From contig NC_019729.1 of NCBI RefSeq assembly GCF_000317475.1, positions 6,462,501-6,526,500 of the forward strand: a DNA stretch of 64,000 nt, written 5' to 3'. The translations under genes were made by a program, and so were the position numbers. This document shows positions 27,755 to 35,573 of this stretch, one piece after another. Origin of the DNA: Oscillatoria nigro-viridis PCC 7112. GTDB taxonomy: Bacteria > Cyanobacteriota > Cyanobacteriia > Cyanobacteriales > Microcoleaceae. Numbering within the stretch: the first letter of the stretch is position 1; each line of letters starts with the position of its first letter. The notes beneath the pieces were generated by a model. It did not search any database. It saw nothing but the letters and a program-made list of their open reading frames with translations, and had not been told where the DNA came from.

Positions 27755-28078
27755 ATGAGTACAACAGCACATCAAAGAATTGACGAGTTGGTTAAGCAAA
27801 ACAAAATCATGGTGTTTATGAAGGGCAATAAGTTAATGCCCCAGTGCGGTTTTTCTAATACTGTGGTGCAAATTCTCAATACTTTGGGAGTGCCTTACAA
27901 AACTCTTGATGTTTTGGCCGACCAGGAAATTCGTCAAGGCGTTAAAGAGTATTCCAACTGGCCGACAATTCCCCAGGTTTATATCAACGGCGAGTTTATT
28001 GGTGGCTCGGATATTATGATCGAGATGTATCAAAAGGGCGAATTGCAAGAAATTGTAGAAGTGGCTTTGGCTTCTTAA
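27755..28078 (+). CDS. grxD: monothiol glutaredoxin, Grx4/GrxD family
   Basis: A 107-aa protein with the CGFS active site in MPQCGFSNTVVQIL. WPTIPQVYINGEFIGGSDI carries the glutathione-binding TIPQ and GGxD motifs. These proteins ligate a [2Fe-2S] cluster with glutathione and deliver it to targets or to BolA. The ATG at 27755 has AGGAG six bases upstream; the frame opens earlier but without family support. Pairs with the bolA gene just upstream. Confidence 0.95.
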   Translation: MSTTAHQRIDELVKQNKIMVFMKGNKLMPQCGFSNTVVQILNTLGVPYKTLDVLADQEIRQGVKEYSNWPTIPQVYINGEFIGGSDIMIEMYQKGELQEIVEVALAS

Positions 28079-28098
28079 ATTAGACAGAAAAAACATAT

Positions 28099-28123
28099 CC
28101 CCCACTTCTTAAAGAAGTCGGGG
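28099..28123 (+). terminator. hairpin after grxD
   Basis: CCCCACTTCTT and AAGAAGTCGGGG form a strong stem 20 bases after the grxD stop, without a long T tract. The same hairpin is frequent downstream of genes in Oscillatoriales genomes (from memory). Confidence 0.65.
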
Positions 28124-28294
28124 AAATAACAGAAATTGCGTTTTACGTGCAATTAGGTTGATTTACTTAATTATTCGTTACCAGGCAGAGCCTGGGAACC
28201 CAATGCGGTCGGCTCTGCCTCCAATTTTTATGCTCCCAAAGCAAGGCAGAGCCTCTGGACATCGGTTTCCAGACGGAGCGAGGGAACCCGTTAA

Positions 28295-28354
28295 AATTCC
28301 CAATTCCCAATTCCCAATTCCCAATTCCCAATTCCCAATTCCCAATTCCCAATT
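28295..28354. repeat. AATTCCC heptamer array
   Basis: About eight and a half perfect tandem copies of AATTCCC over 60 bases. It is preceded by a GGCAGAGCCT-type spacer repeat in inverted orientation (28182-28275). Short open frames across it are artefacts. Confidence 0.95.
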
Positions 28355-28384
28355 CATCAAGGGTTTATCAAACCAATTTGCTAT

Positions 28385-28486
28385 TTAATAGTAGTCTGCT
28401 TCAGTTTGGGTCTGTGGCATTGCAAAATTGGAGGGGTCGTGAATGTAACGCGCTGCTTCTTCCTCTAGTCTGTGAATCAGATAGGG
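28385..28486 (-). pseudogene. DUF6761 gene, 3' fragment (split by IS607 element)
   Basis: Leftward frame PYLIHRLEEEAARYIHDP, SNFAMPQTQTEADYY and stop, 34 codons. Joined to the 49-codon fragment at 30493-30639 it gives an 82-aa protein matching the small cyanobacterial DUF6761 family. The break is inside a Pro codon. Function of the family is unknown. The fragment has no start of its own. Confidence 0.9.
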
Positions 28487-28575
28487 TGAGGCGCTGAAAT
28501 AGATTTCTTAGACAGGTATTGACATTCTTCCCGGATTGGGTAACTATTGAGTTGTAGTATTAGAGGTAAGCAACT

Positions 28576-29217
28576 TTGGAGACTCAATCAGACGTGACAC
28601 TCTCAATCGGGGAAGCGGCTAAGGAGCTTGGTATTTCGACAAAGACGCTGAGACGCTGGACTGATGCAGGCAAGATTAAGTTTGAGCGCTCTCCCACGGG
28701 ACAGAGACGCTTCTACCTTACCGATATCAAGCGAATTACTCCCAGAGACTTAAACCAGGCAGACGATCGAATCACTATCAACTATGCCAGAGTTTCTAGT
28801 CATGACCAAAAAGAAGATTTAAAGCGTCAAGCTGCTGTTTTGGAATCGTTTAGCGCTGCCAATGGCTGGCAATTTGAAACAATTCAAGACTTAGGCTCTG
28901 GACTTAATTACAAGAAAAAAGGACTGACAAAACTACTCAAACGAATCATGTCCGGTGAGGTTGGCAGACTTGTTGTTACTCACAAAGACAGGCTTCTAAG
29001 GTTTGGTTCCGAGTTAGTTTTCGCAATGTGTGAGGAATTTGAATGCGAGGTAGTAATAGTCAATAAATCGCCGGATGAATTGAGTTTTGAACAGGAATTA
29101 GTTCAAGATATGATTGAATTAATTCAGGTTTTTAGCGCTAGACTTTATGGCGCTAGAAGTCACAAAAACAAAAAACTGATTGATGGTATAGCTAAAGCAG
29201 TGGAGGACGTAAAATAA
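28576..29217 (+). CDS. tnpA: IS607-type serine recombinase TnpA
   Basis: A 213-aa transposase. N-terminal MerR-like HTH (LSIGEAAKELGISTKTLRRW, residues 9-28). The serine recombinase domain follows, with the nucleophile in YARVSSHDQKEDLKRQ and the YGARSHKNKKL end. It catalyses excision and integration at GG-type cores. The TTG start at 28576 has GAGG nine bases upstream; GTG at 28594 is an alternative. Its stop TAA shares its last base with the ATG of tnpB. Confidence 0.93.
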   Translation: METQSDVTLSIGEAAKELGISTKTLRRWTDAGKIKFERSPTGQRRFYLTDIKRITPRDLNQADDRITINYARVSSHDQKEDLKRQAAVLESFSAANGWQFETIQDLGSGLNYKKKGLTKLLKRIMSGEVGRLVVTHKDRLLRFGSELVFAMCEEFECEVVIVNKSPDELSFEQELVQDMIELIQVFSARLYGARSHKNKKLIDGIAKAVEDVK

Positions 29218-30344
29218 TGCTACTCAGTTTCAAGACGGAATTAAAACCTAACAATAGACAGGTGACTCTATTCCGTCAACACTGTGGAGTAGCCAGACAC
29301 GCTTACAATTTTGGCAATGCTATTATTCAGGAAGCTTTACAACTTAGAGAGGCTGATAAAACAATCAAAATTCCCTCTGCTATTGACTTGCACAAACGTC
29401 TAGTCGCTGAGATTAAACCAGCTAATCCCTGGTATTATCAAAGCTCCAAAGCAAGTCCACAACAGGCTCTGGCAGAGGTAAGGACGGCATGGGATAGATG
29501 CTTCAAAAAAGTCTCTAAACAGCCTAGATTCAAGAAGAAAGGCAAGTCTAAAGACAGTTTTTATCTTGAGCAAGGCACTAAAGCAAAACCTGGTATCAGC
29601 AATGATGGTAAGCGAGTTAAACTCCCTAAAATTGGTTGGGTGCGATTGCACGAACCTCTCCCCATTACGGCTACTCATAATTGCGTAATTAGTCGCACTG
29701 CCGACAAATGGTTCATAGCCATCAAGTATGAGATTGAACAGCCACCAATACCTCTAAATCGCCCCTCTATTGGTGTTGATATTGGTATTAAGGAATTAGC
29801 TGTCACCAGTGACGGAAAGGTTTTTGCTAACCCCAAAGCTTACCGCAAAATGAGTAAGAAAATGAAGCGATTGCAGCGCTCTGTTAGTCGCAAAGTTAAA
29901 GGCTCAAAGAACAGAACTAAGGCAGTTAGAAAGCTGGCAAAACTGCATTCTAGAATTTCATTCATCCGCAAAGATGCTATTCATAAACTCACCAATCATC
30001 TCGCTAAAAACCACAGCGTGATTAAAATTGAGAATTTGAACGTCAAAGCATTTTTGAAAAATCACAAATTGGCGGGTGCGATTGCCGATTGTGGAATGTA
30101 CGAATTTAAGCGACAACTTGAATATAAAACTGAGAAATTTTCTAGTCAGTTGATTTTAGTTGACCGCTTCTTTCCTAGTTCTCAAATCTGTTCAAATTGT
30201 AGGAATCACCGCCACAAAATGCCATTAAAGAATCGAGTCTATGTATGTCCTGATTGCGGTCATACAGAGGACAGAGACTTGAACGCAGCTAAAAACATTG
30301 AGCGATGGTTTGAAGGAATTCACATTCCGATTCGCTCAGATTAA
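29217..30344 (+). CDS. tnpB: TnpB RNA-guided nuclease
   Basis: A 375-aa OrfB/TnpB protein, the ancestor-type of Cas12. RuvC-like residues are present: Asp188 in GVDIGIKEL, Glu272 in KIENLNV and the Asp pair around 352-354 in EDRDLNAAKN. A zinc ribbon CSNCRNH...VCPDCGH (about residues 324-347) sits between them. N-terminal basic helices fit the RNA-binding wedge. Family members use a right-end guide RNA to cut DNA flanked by a target-adjacent motif and so retain the element. All catalytic positions look intact. Confidence 0.95.
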   Translation: MLLSFKTELKPNNRQVTLFRQHCGVARHAYNFGNAIIQEALQLREADKTIKIPSAIDLHKRLVAEIKPANPWYYQSSKASPQQALAEVRTAWDRCFKKVSKQPRFKKKGKSKDSFYLEQGTKAKPGISNDGKRVKLPKIGWVRLHEPLPITATHNCVISRTADKWFIAIKYEIEQPPIPLNRPSIGVDIGIKELAVTSDGKVFANPKAYRKMSKKMKRLQRSVSRKVKGSKNRTKAVRKLAKLHSRISFIRKDAIHKLTNHLAKNHSVIKIENLNVKAFLKNHKLAGAIADCGMYEFKRQLEYKTEKFSSQLILVDRFFPSSQICSNCRNHRHKMPLKNRVYVCPDCGHTEDRDLNAAKNIERWFEGIHIPIRSD

Positions 30345-30492
30345 GTAAGTCAAACGGTAAGCTCTACCGAGATTGCCTGTGGAGTAGGCAAACCCTCAGA
30401 AGTCATTCTGAGACTACGCTGAAACAGGAAGTAAACACTAAAGTCCAAAACTTTCGAGCAATGGGTAGCTTTGGGTAAGTTTTATAGAGCGG
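30230..30492 (+). ncRNA. candidate TnpB guide RNA (omega/reRNA) at the IS right end
   Basis: Right after the tnpB stop come three hairpins: CGGTA/TACCG (30355-30369), GCCT/AGGC (30375-30389) and CTCAGAA/TTCTGAG (30395-30412). A further AAAACTT/AAGTTTT pair (30447-30453 with 30477-30483) lies just before the element end. TnpB guide RNAs start in the 3' part of tnpB and run across the right end into flanking DNA. The guide would then begin TTCCAGACTGTTGGAATG from 30493. The 5' limit is a guess. Confidence 0.65.
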
Positions 30493-30639
30493 TTCCAGAC
30501 TGTTGGAATGCCGCAGGGCTGCTAAATAACCGTCTAAGTAAAGCCGCAGGTCATCAAAGCGATAACCTCTATTCCACATTTCGACGAGGGCGTCGGTGAG
30601 TTTTTGGTAGTGCCGGATTGTTTGGGTGTCTTGTAGCAT
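30493..30639 (-). pseudogene. DUF6761 gene, 5' fragment (split by IS607 element)
   Basis: Starts MLQDTQTIRHYQKLTDALVE and runs 49 codons through YLDGYLAALRHSNSLE to the element boundary. Beyond the boundary the frame continues 29 codons into the element before stopping, so a truncated 78-aa hybrid protein could still be made. The start and N-terminus match DUF6761 proteins of other cyanobacteria, as far as I recall the family. Confidence 0.9.
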
Positions 30640-31232
30640 GGTGAGGTTGAAATCCTTTGTGGTTTGTATAATGACGGCGGGATTTAGGAATGGCCTCGAT
30701 TGATGCTGAGTGGCTCAGCTTGAGGCTATTTCTAAATAAAAGTTTTTACCCTGCTCAACAGGCTACCCTCCATAAAAAATTTCACTCGTTGCAAAGCAAT
30801 TGCTCGACTTTGTGCGCGCACCTAGATAATTCGCCGTGCGTTTAATGCAGTCGGGATTTTGCTGAATTTTGCGGTCAAAGTGGCTGAGTGTTCCGGCTAC
30901 CGAGCGAACGGTTGGAGGAATTCTAGTTTCACTTGCGCGATTTGTCAACCTCCTGGGAGTGGGGGCTGGGTCGGGGGGTTCGCTTTTAGCAGGCGGTTGG
31001 GGCATGGGATCGATCGTCTTTACACTGTCTTATTTTCATTGTAAGCTCATCGCCAGAATGATCTAACCTTTCTGCAGGCTGACCCTGCCAAATTAACCCA
31101 ATCTTTAAAATTCCTACCCTAGGTATGTCCGCTGCTGTAAATGCAGCTCATGCTTGAGTAGCGATGGTTACAAAAGCTTGACAAAAGCTCTGTTAACCTT
31201 GTAGCAATTAGTGATATGGGAAGCTCGCCTCT
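30640..31232. other. spacer with no confident gene
   Basis: An 80-codon leftward frame (30763-31005), Pro/Arg/Ser-rich, is the only sizeable one and has no recognisable family or ribosome site. The right part must include the promoter of the response regulator; TTGACA at about 31179 followed by an AT-rich stretch is a possible -35 region. Confidence 0.4.
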
Positions 31233-31967
31233 GTGGAATCTGCAAGTATTTCAATTGTTGAAGGGAATCCGCACCTGCGATCGCTCTTGGGCTGGCATCT
31301 ACAGCAAGTCGGTCACTGGGTGCACCAGTCAGCGGATATCAGTCACGCTAGGGAAATATTTTTCAGCCGCCAGCCAACCCTAGTCATTCTGGATGCCCAA
31401 TTGCCCGATGGGGACGGTTTGGAATTTTGCAACTGGCTGCAACAGCAGCAGCAGTCGCTGATTTTGATGCTGTCGGCGCGGAATTCGGAATCGGATATTG
31501 TTGAAGGTTTGAAGGCGGGGGCAGACGATTACCTGACTAAACCCTTTGGGATGCAAGAGTTTATGGCGAGGGTGGAAGCTCTGATGCGCCGCAACCGCAC
31601 CATGATACCGCCGGCGACGCTGGAGTGCGGGCTGCTGAAAATTGATTTGGTGCAGCGCCGAGTCAGGTTGTACGAGGAACATATTGAGCTCACTCCCCAG
31701 GAATTTAGCCTGCTGTACGTGCTGGCTCAAGCTGGAGGAGTGCCGCTGTCGCGCTCGGATTTGCTGCGTCGGGCCTGGCCTGATGCTATTGATAACCCCC
31801 GGACGATCGACACTCACGTACTCTCTCTGCGTAAAAAAATCGAAATCGACCCGCGACAGCCGAGCCTAATTCAAACTGTACGGAATGTTGGCTACCGACT
31901 GAATCTAGAGTTGTTGAATGGGAATCAACGGCATTCTTCGCTGGTACCCGGAGCTGTGAGTTCTTAG
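31233..31967 (+). CDS. OmpR/PhoB-family response regulator, atypical acidic pocket
   Basis: A 244-aa two-domain regulator. The receiver (residues 5-118) has the phospho-acceptor Asp54 in VILDAQLPDGDG, Ser81 and Lys103 (LTKPFG). The acidic pair near the N-terminus, usually DD or ED, reads Glu10-Gly11 (IVEGN), so metal binding may be altered. The winged helix (about 130-230) has LTPQEFSLLYVLAQ and TIDTHVLSLRKKIE. No kinase gene is adjacent. A GTG-start (gtggaatctgc) opens the gene. Confidence 0.93.
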   Translation: MESASISIVEGNPHLRSLLGWHLQQVGHWVHQSADISHAREIFFSRQPTLVILDAQLPDGDGLEFCNWLQQQQQSLILMLSARNSESDIVEGLKAGADDYLTKPFGMQEFMARVEALMRRNRTMIPPATLECGLLKIDLVQRRVRLYEEHIELTPQEFSLLYVLAQAGGVPLSRSDLLRRAWPDAIDNPRTIDTHVLSLRKKIEIDPRQPSLIQTVRNVGYRLNLELLNGNQRHSSLVPGAVSS

Positions 31968-31993
31968 ACTGCGATCGGGCTATAAGTCTGATT

Positions 31994-32344
31994 TTATTTC
32001 GGGAATTGATTGGCGATCGCATCGGTTTTCGCCGCCATAATAAAATCATTCCGGTGCAGTCCAGAAATCGCGTGAGTCCACCAAGTAACGGTAACTTTTC
32101 CCCACTCGGTTAACAGTGCGGGGTGATGTCCTTGGGTTTCTGCTACTTCGCCGACGCTGTTTGTAAAGGCGATCGCAGTTTTGAAATCCGGGAATTTGTA
32201 GGTGCGTTCTAATTGGGGAATGCCATTTTTTTCGATAAAATTCCAGTCGGGAATTTCAGGTTTGAGCTGGACAATTTCGTATGCTGTGACGCGGGGAGAG
32301 TTTGGGCGGCAGGCTGCACAGCGTTCTTTTGCTAAAGGTTCCAT
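31994..32344 (-). CDS. phhB: pterin-4a-carbinolamine dehydratase
   Basis: A 116-aa protein with the family core FKTAIAFTNSVGEVAETQGHHPALLTEWGKVTVTWWTHAISGL. The His-His-Pro triad (QGHHP) is the catalytic signature; the enzyme dehydrates 4a-hydroxytetrahydropterins. The N-terminus has a CAAC motif as seen in many cyanobacterial members. Convergent with the response regulator; gap 26 bases. Confidence 0.92.
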   Translation of the reverse strand: MEPLAKERCAACRPNSPRVTAYEIVQLKPEIPDWNFIEKNGIPQLERTYKFPDFKTAIAFTNSVGEVAETQGHHPALLTEWGKVTVTWWTHAISGLHRNDFIMAAKTDAIANQFPK

Positions 32345-32540
32345 AAATTGCTTGTTAGCGAGAAGATGCTAAAAGATATTATAGACATTTCTAATGTGAA
32401 TTATTTTGGATGGGGCAACAGTCATTTAGGAGTGACGTAGAGATTGCGATCGAAACCGTTCCAAAAACAGATGAGCAATCATTTAAAATTTATGGAAATA
32501 ACCGTTCACCGTGGAATCGCTTAACCGATAAGATCGGGAA

Positions 32541-32592
32541 GGGGCGGGTTGATTTGGCTATCCGATCTTGTAAACGTTAGCGAACCCGCCCC
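32541..32592. repeat. GGGGCGGGTT/AACCCGCCCC hairpin (second copy)
   Basis: Perfect 10-bp inverted repeat just downstream of the aldehyde dehydrogenase gene. The arms are identical to those at 8482-8537; the loops differ. Confidence 0.75.
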
Positions 32593-32607
32593 TCCAAGTG
32601 CGATCGC

Positions 32608-33975
32608 TCAACCGATCATTTTCTTAATCAAATCTAACTTGCCTTTATAGGGAGCGTAGCGCCATTTTAAGTCAAGTAAAAATGACTTTTGCAGCACGCT
32701 TTTTTGATGCGAAAAAGTGTCAAAACTTGCTTTGCCGTGATAGGTGCCGATGCCGCTGTCGCCAACTCCGCCAAAAGGTAAATCTGTTACTCCCACTTGC
32801 ATAACCGTGTCATTGAGACAAACTCCCCCCGAAGAAGTTTCCCGCAAAACTCGCTCTTGTTTCTCTTTATTTTTCGAGAACAAATACAAAGCTAAAGGTT
32901 TGGGACGGGCGTTGATTTGGGCGATCGCCTCCCCGAAATCCTCATACTCCAAAACTGGCAAAATCGGCCCGAAAATCTCATCCTGCATCACAGGCGCATC
33001 CCAGGAAACACGATCTAAAACCGTCGGTGCAATATATCTATCTTCCGGCTTAACTTCCCCACCGACGACAATTTCTCCATCTTTGATAAACGAACTCAAA
33101 CGGTCTAATTGCCGCTGGTTGATAATCCGCGAATAGTCGGGACTTGTTTGCGGATTATCGCCGTAAAATTCGTGAATTGCTGTTTTAATTGCCTGCATCA
33201 AATCGGGTTTAACTTTTTGATCGACTAACAGGTAATCGGGAGCGATACAAGTTTGACCTGCATTGATGAATTTGCCCCACGCAATGCGTTTAGCCGTGTA
33301 TTCAAGGTAAATGTCGGAGTCTACAATGCAAGGACTTTTGCCGCCTAATTCCAAGGTGACAGGTGTCAGGTGTTTAGCGGCAGCTTCCATGACGATTCGA
33401 CCGATTTTAGTGCCGCCTGTAAAGAAAATGTGGTCGAATTTTTCCGCTAATAATTGTTGGCTGATTTCGACTCCTCCTTCGACGGCGGCTACGTAGGCGG
33501 GATCGAAGGTTTTGGATATCATGTCGGCGATAACTGCCGACGTGTGCGAGGCGATTTCCGAAGGTTTGAGAAGTGCACAGTTGCCGGCGGCGATCGCCCC
33601 GACTAAAGGTGATATCATGAGCTGAAATGGGTAATTCCAAGGCCCGATGATTAAAACTACGCCCAAAGGTTCAGGGTAAATGCGGGCTGATGCTGGGAAT
33701 TGATCGATCGAAGTAGGCACTTTTTTCGGCTTTGCCCACGATTTAACATTTTTGATGGCATAATTAACTTCTGCGATCGCAGCAATTTCAAAATAAGCCT
33801 CGTACTCCGGCCTGTTCAAATCAGCCTTGACAGCATCCACAATCCGTGATTGATTGGAAACGATCGCACTTTTAAGTTTTTTCAGTTGTTCGATCCGAAA
33901 ATCCACATCTTTCGTTTTCCCAGTCGCAAAAAATTGCCGCTGCTGCTGGATAATATCGCTGACGCTGATTACCAT
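32608..33975 (-). CDS. aldehyde dehydrogenase (fatty/apocarotenal type)
   Basis: About 455 aa from the ATG at 33975, which has GGAGG seven bases upstream; the frame extends 56 codons further without family similarity. NAD-binding and catalytic motifs: GPWNYPFQL, FTGGTKIG, catalytic Glu in LELGGKSP and catalytic Cys in INAGQTCIAPDY. The absent N-terminal extension and the C-terminal hydrophobic/basic tail resemble class 3, fatty aldehyde-type ALDHs such as Synechocystis Slr0091. Oxidises aliphatic or apocarotenoid aldehydes; substrate not provable here. Confidence 0.93.
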   Translation of the reverse strand: MVISVSDIIQQQRQFFATGKTKDVDFRIEQLKKLKSAIVSNQSRIVDAVKADLNRPEYEAYFEIAAIAEVNYAIKNVKSWAKPKKVPTSIDQFPASARIYPEPLGVVLIIGPWNYPFQLMISPLVGAIAAGNCALLKPSEIASHTSAVIADMISKTFDPAYVAAVEGGVEISQQLLAEKFDHIFFTGGTKIGRIVMEAAAKHLTPVTLELGGKSPCIVDSDIYLEYTAKRIAWGKFINAGQTCIAPDYLLVDQKVKPDLMQAIKTAIHEFYGDNPQTSPDYSRIINQRQLDRLSSFIKDGEIVVGGEVKPEDRYIAPTVLDRVSWDAPVMQDEIFGPILPVLEYEDFGEAIAQINARPKPLALYLFSKNKEKQERVLRETSSGGVCLNDTVMQVGVTDLPFGGVGDSGIGTYHGKASFDTFSHQKSVLQKSFLLDLKWRYAPYKGKLDLIKKMIG

Positions 33976-34290
33976 CTGTTGTCCTCCATGTCTATAAATA
34001 AATGTTACAATAGTAAAAGGAAAGTCGGGTAAAGTGCGGGTGTAAAAAAAATCTACTCGTTGCGGGCCGGAAGAATTAGGATGATTGAACTGCTTCGAGG
34101 TGCGTTTGGCGAAGCCGTTCCCGAAGGGTAAAACACGAAGCAAGAATTAGGAAGAGGAAGAGAAGAAGTAGGTATCTTGCGAGATGTCAGCGGTGCTAAT
34201 CCTAAAATCTTAGCAGCAGTTGCGGATTTTGCCTTTACAAATGATTGAGAAATGCTATAAATTAGAAGCTGATAATTGTGTCACTAAAAA
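33976..34290. other. divergent spacer with a possible gene remnant
   Basis: A short open stretch reads GREEVGILRDVSGANPKILAAVADFAFTND before a stop near 34245. It looks like the end of a protein but has no start and I cannot name the family. The rest holds the two promoters. Confidence 0.35.
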
Positions 34291-35223
34291 ATGAGTTCGC
34301 TTATGAAAATATCTAAGAAAGATTTTTTTTTCTATTCCTGCTGGCTGCTTTGCTTGCTTGCAGTAGCAGGATGTACCTCTAAGCCCAAAAAGCAAGTTGT
34401 CATCTGCTCGAAAGACTTTACCGAACAAGTCATCCTCGCAGAAATTTTAGCACGCCATATCGAAGCTAAAACAGATATCAAAGTAGAACGCGAACTGAAT
34501 CTCGGAGGCTCGCTTTGCCATCAATCCCTAACAGCAGGTAAAATCGACTTGTACGTCGAATACACGGGGACTGCTTACACCAACCTGCTCAAACAGAAAC
34601 CGATTTCTGACCCCAAAAAAGTCCTCGATTACCTCAAACAAGAATATCCCAAACAGTTTAAAGCAGAATGGACGGAACCGCTGGGATTTAATAACAGTTT
34701 TGCGATTATTATGCGGGGAGACGAGGCCAAAAAACTCAATTTACAAACTCTCTCGCAACTTGGGAAAGCTGCACCTAACCTCCGGGCTGGTTTCGGTCCA
34801 GAATTTAACGAGAGAGAAGATGGATTTCCCGGATTGGCTAAAACTTACGGGATTAAGTTTCGAGAAGAACCGAAGGAGTTGCTGTTAGGATTGCTTTATC
34901 AAGCGCTGCAACAAAAAGAAGTAGATGTGATTGCTGGTAATACGACGGACGGTTTGATTCAAAGTTTGGGTTTAGTAGTTCTCAAAGATGACAAGAACTA
35001 TTTCCCGCCCTACGAAGCAGTTCCGGTTGTGCGATCGCAAATTTTGGAAAAATACCCGGAATTGCGTCAAGTGCTCGCAGAATTGGGCGGCAAAATCTCC
35101 GAGGAAGATATGCGCCAACTGAATTATCAAGTTGATAAAAAACAGCAGGAAGCCGGACAAGTAGCCCAGGAGTTTTTGCAGCAAAAGCTGGGCGTGTCAA
35201 AGCCAGTCGCTCTGGCGAAATAA
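34291..35223 (+). CDS. OsmF/OpuC-type substrate-binding lipoprotein
   Basis: A 310-aa periplasmic binding protein of quaternary-amine/osmoprotectant ABC transporters. Lipobox LAVAGC at about residues 22-27 indicates lipidation at Cys. Family motifs: SKDFTEQVILAEILA, LGGSLCHQSLTAGKIDLYVEYTGTA, and DVIAGNTTDGLIQ. The second ATG (MKISKKD) is an equal start candidate. The permease and ATPase of the same transporter are not in this window, so it either works with a distant system or is an orphan. Confidence 0.9.
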   Translation: MSSLMKISKKDFFFYSCWLLCLLAVAGCTSKPKKQVVICSKDFTEQVILAEILARHIEAKTDIKVERELNLGGSLCHQSLTAGKIDLYVEYTGTAYTNLLKQKPISDPKKVLDYLKQEYPKQFKAEWTEPLGFNNSFAIIMRGDEAKKLNLQTLSQLGKAAPNLRAGFGPEFNEREDGFPGLAKTYGIKFREEPKELLLGLLYQALQQKEVDVIAGNTTDGLIQSLGLVVLKDDKNYFPPYEAVPVVRSQILEKYPELRQVLAELGGKISEEDMRQLNYQVDKKQQEAGQVAQEFLQQKLGVSKPVALAK

Positions 35224-35573
35224 AGGGTTTGAATTTTATTATATTCCCACGTCAACTTAATTGGCAAAGCTGCAAAACAGAAGCTTTTATAGGTTCAGTT
35301 TGGGGCTCGGCAAATTCAACTGTAATTGCTTCGACATTCAAACCCTCTAAGCTATAACCGTATTATTGATTTTCCGGCATGGGGGACTTCTCAACAATAG
35401 TGCCTGTAATACCTTTTCTTAGATTGTATTTGGGGATATTTTCGCGCAATGCTACCTGTGAAAACAGTGCAAATTTCATTGCGGCTTAGAGGATTTTAGA
35501 TTTGAGATTAAACAATTAGGAACATAGGATAAGGTGCGCGGGGCGCACCCTAGCATACAGTTAGGCTATCTTC
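35224..35573. terminator. convergent spacer with GC hairpin
   Basis: Between convergent genes. GGTGCGC/GCGCACC (35533-35549) forms a tight stem next to the relA stop codon and could terminate leftward transcription, though no T run is evident. No gene seen. Confidence 0.5.

Larger units (their letters stand above)
28487..30492 (+). mobile_element. IS607-family insertion sequence (tnpA + tnpB), 2006 bp
   Basis: Bounded by GG on both sides (28485-28486 and 30491-30492). Removing 28487-30492 restores the disrupted DUF6761 reading frame exactly, with no target duplication. This is what a large-family serine recombinase acting at a GG dinucleotide produces. No terminal inverted repeats are seen, as expected. 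Contents are a serine recombinase, TnpB, and a structured right end. Both genes and catalytic residues are intact, so the element may be recent and possibly active. Confidence 0.93.

Noticed and set aside
28295..28354. Possible CRISPR-like array
   Set aside because: Units are 7 bases with no spacers; a simple tandem repeat. No repeat-spacer array was seen anywhere in the window.
28158..28388. Open frames with repeated NWELGIG or FPIPNSQ peptides
   Set aside because: They arise from the AATTCCC heptamer array in the spacer.
30763..31005. 80-codon Pro/Arg-rich leftward frame
   Set aside because: No family similarity, no ribosome site; composition matches chance frame in GC-rich spacer.
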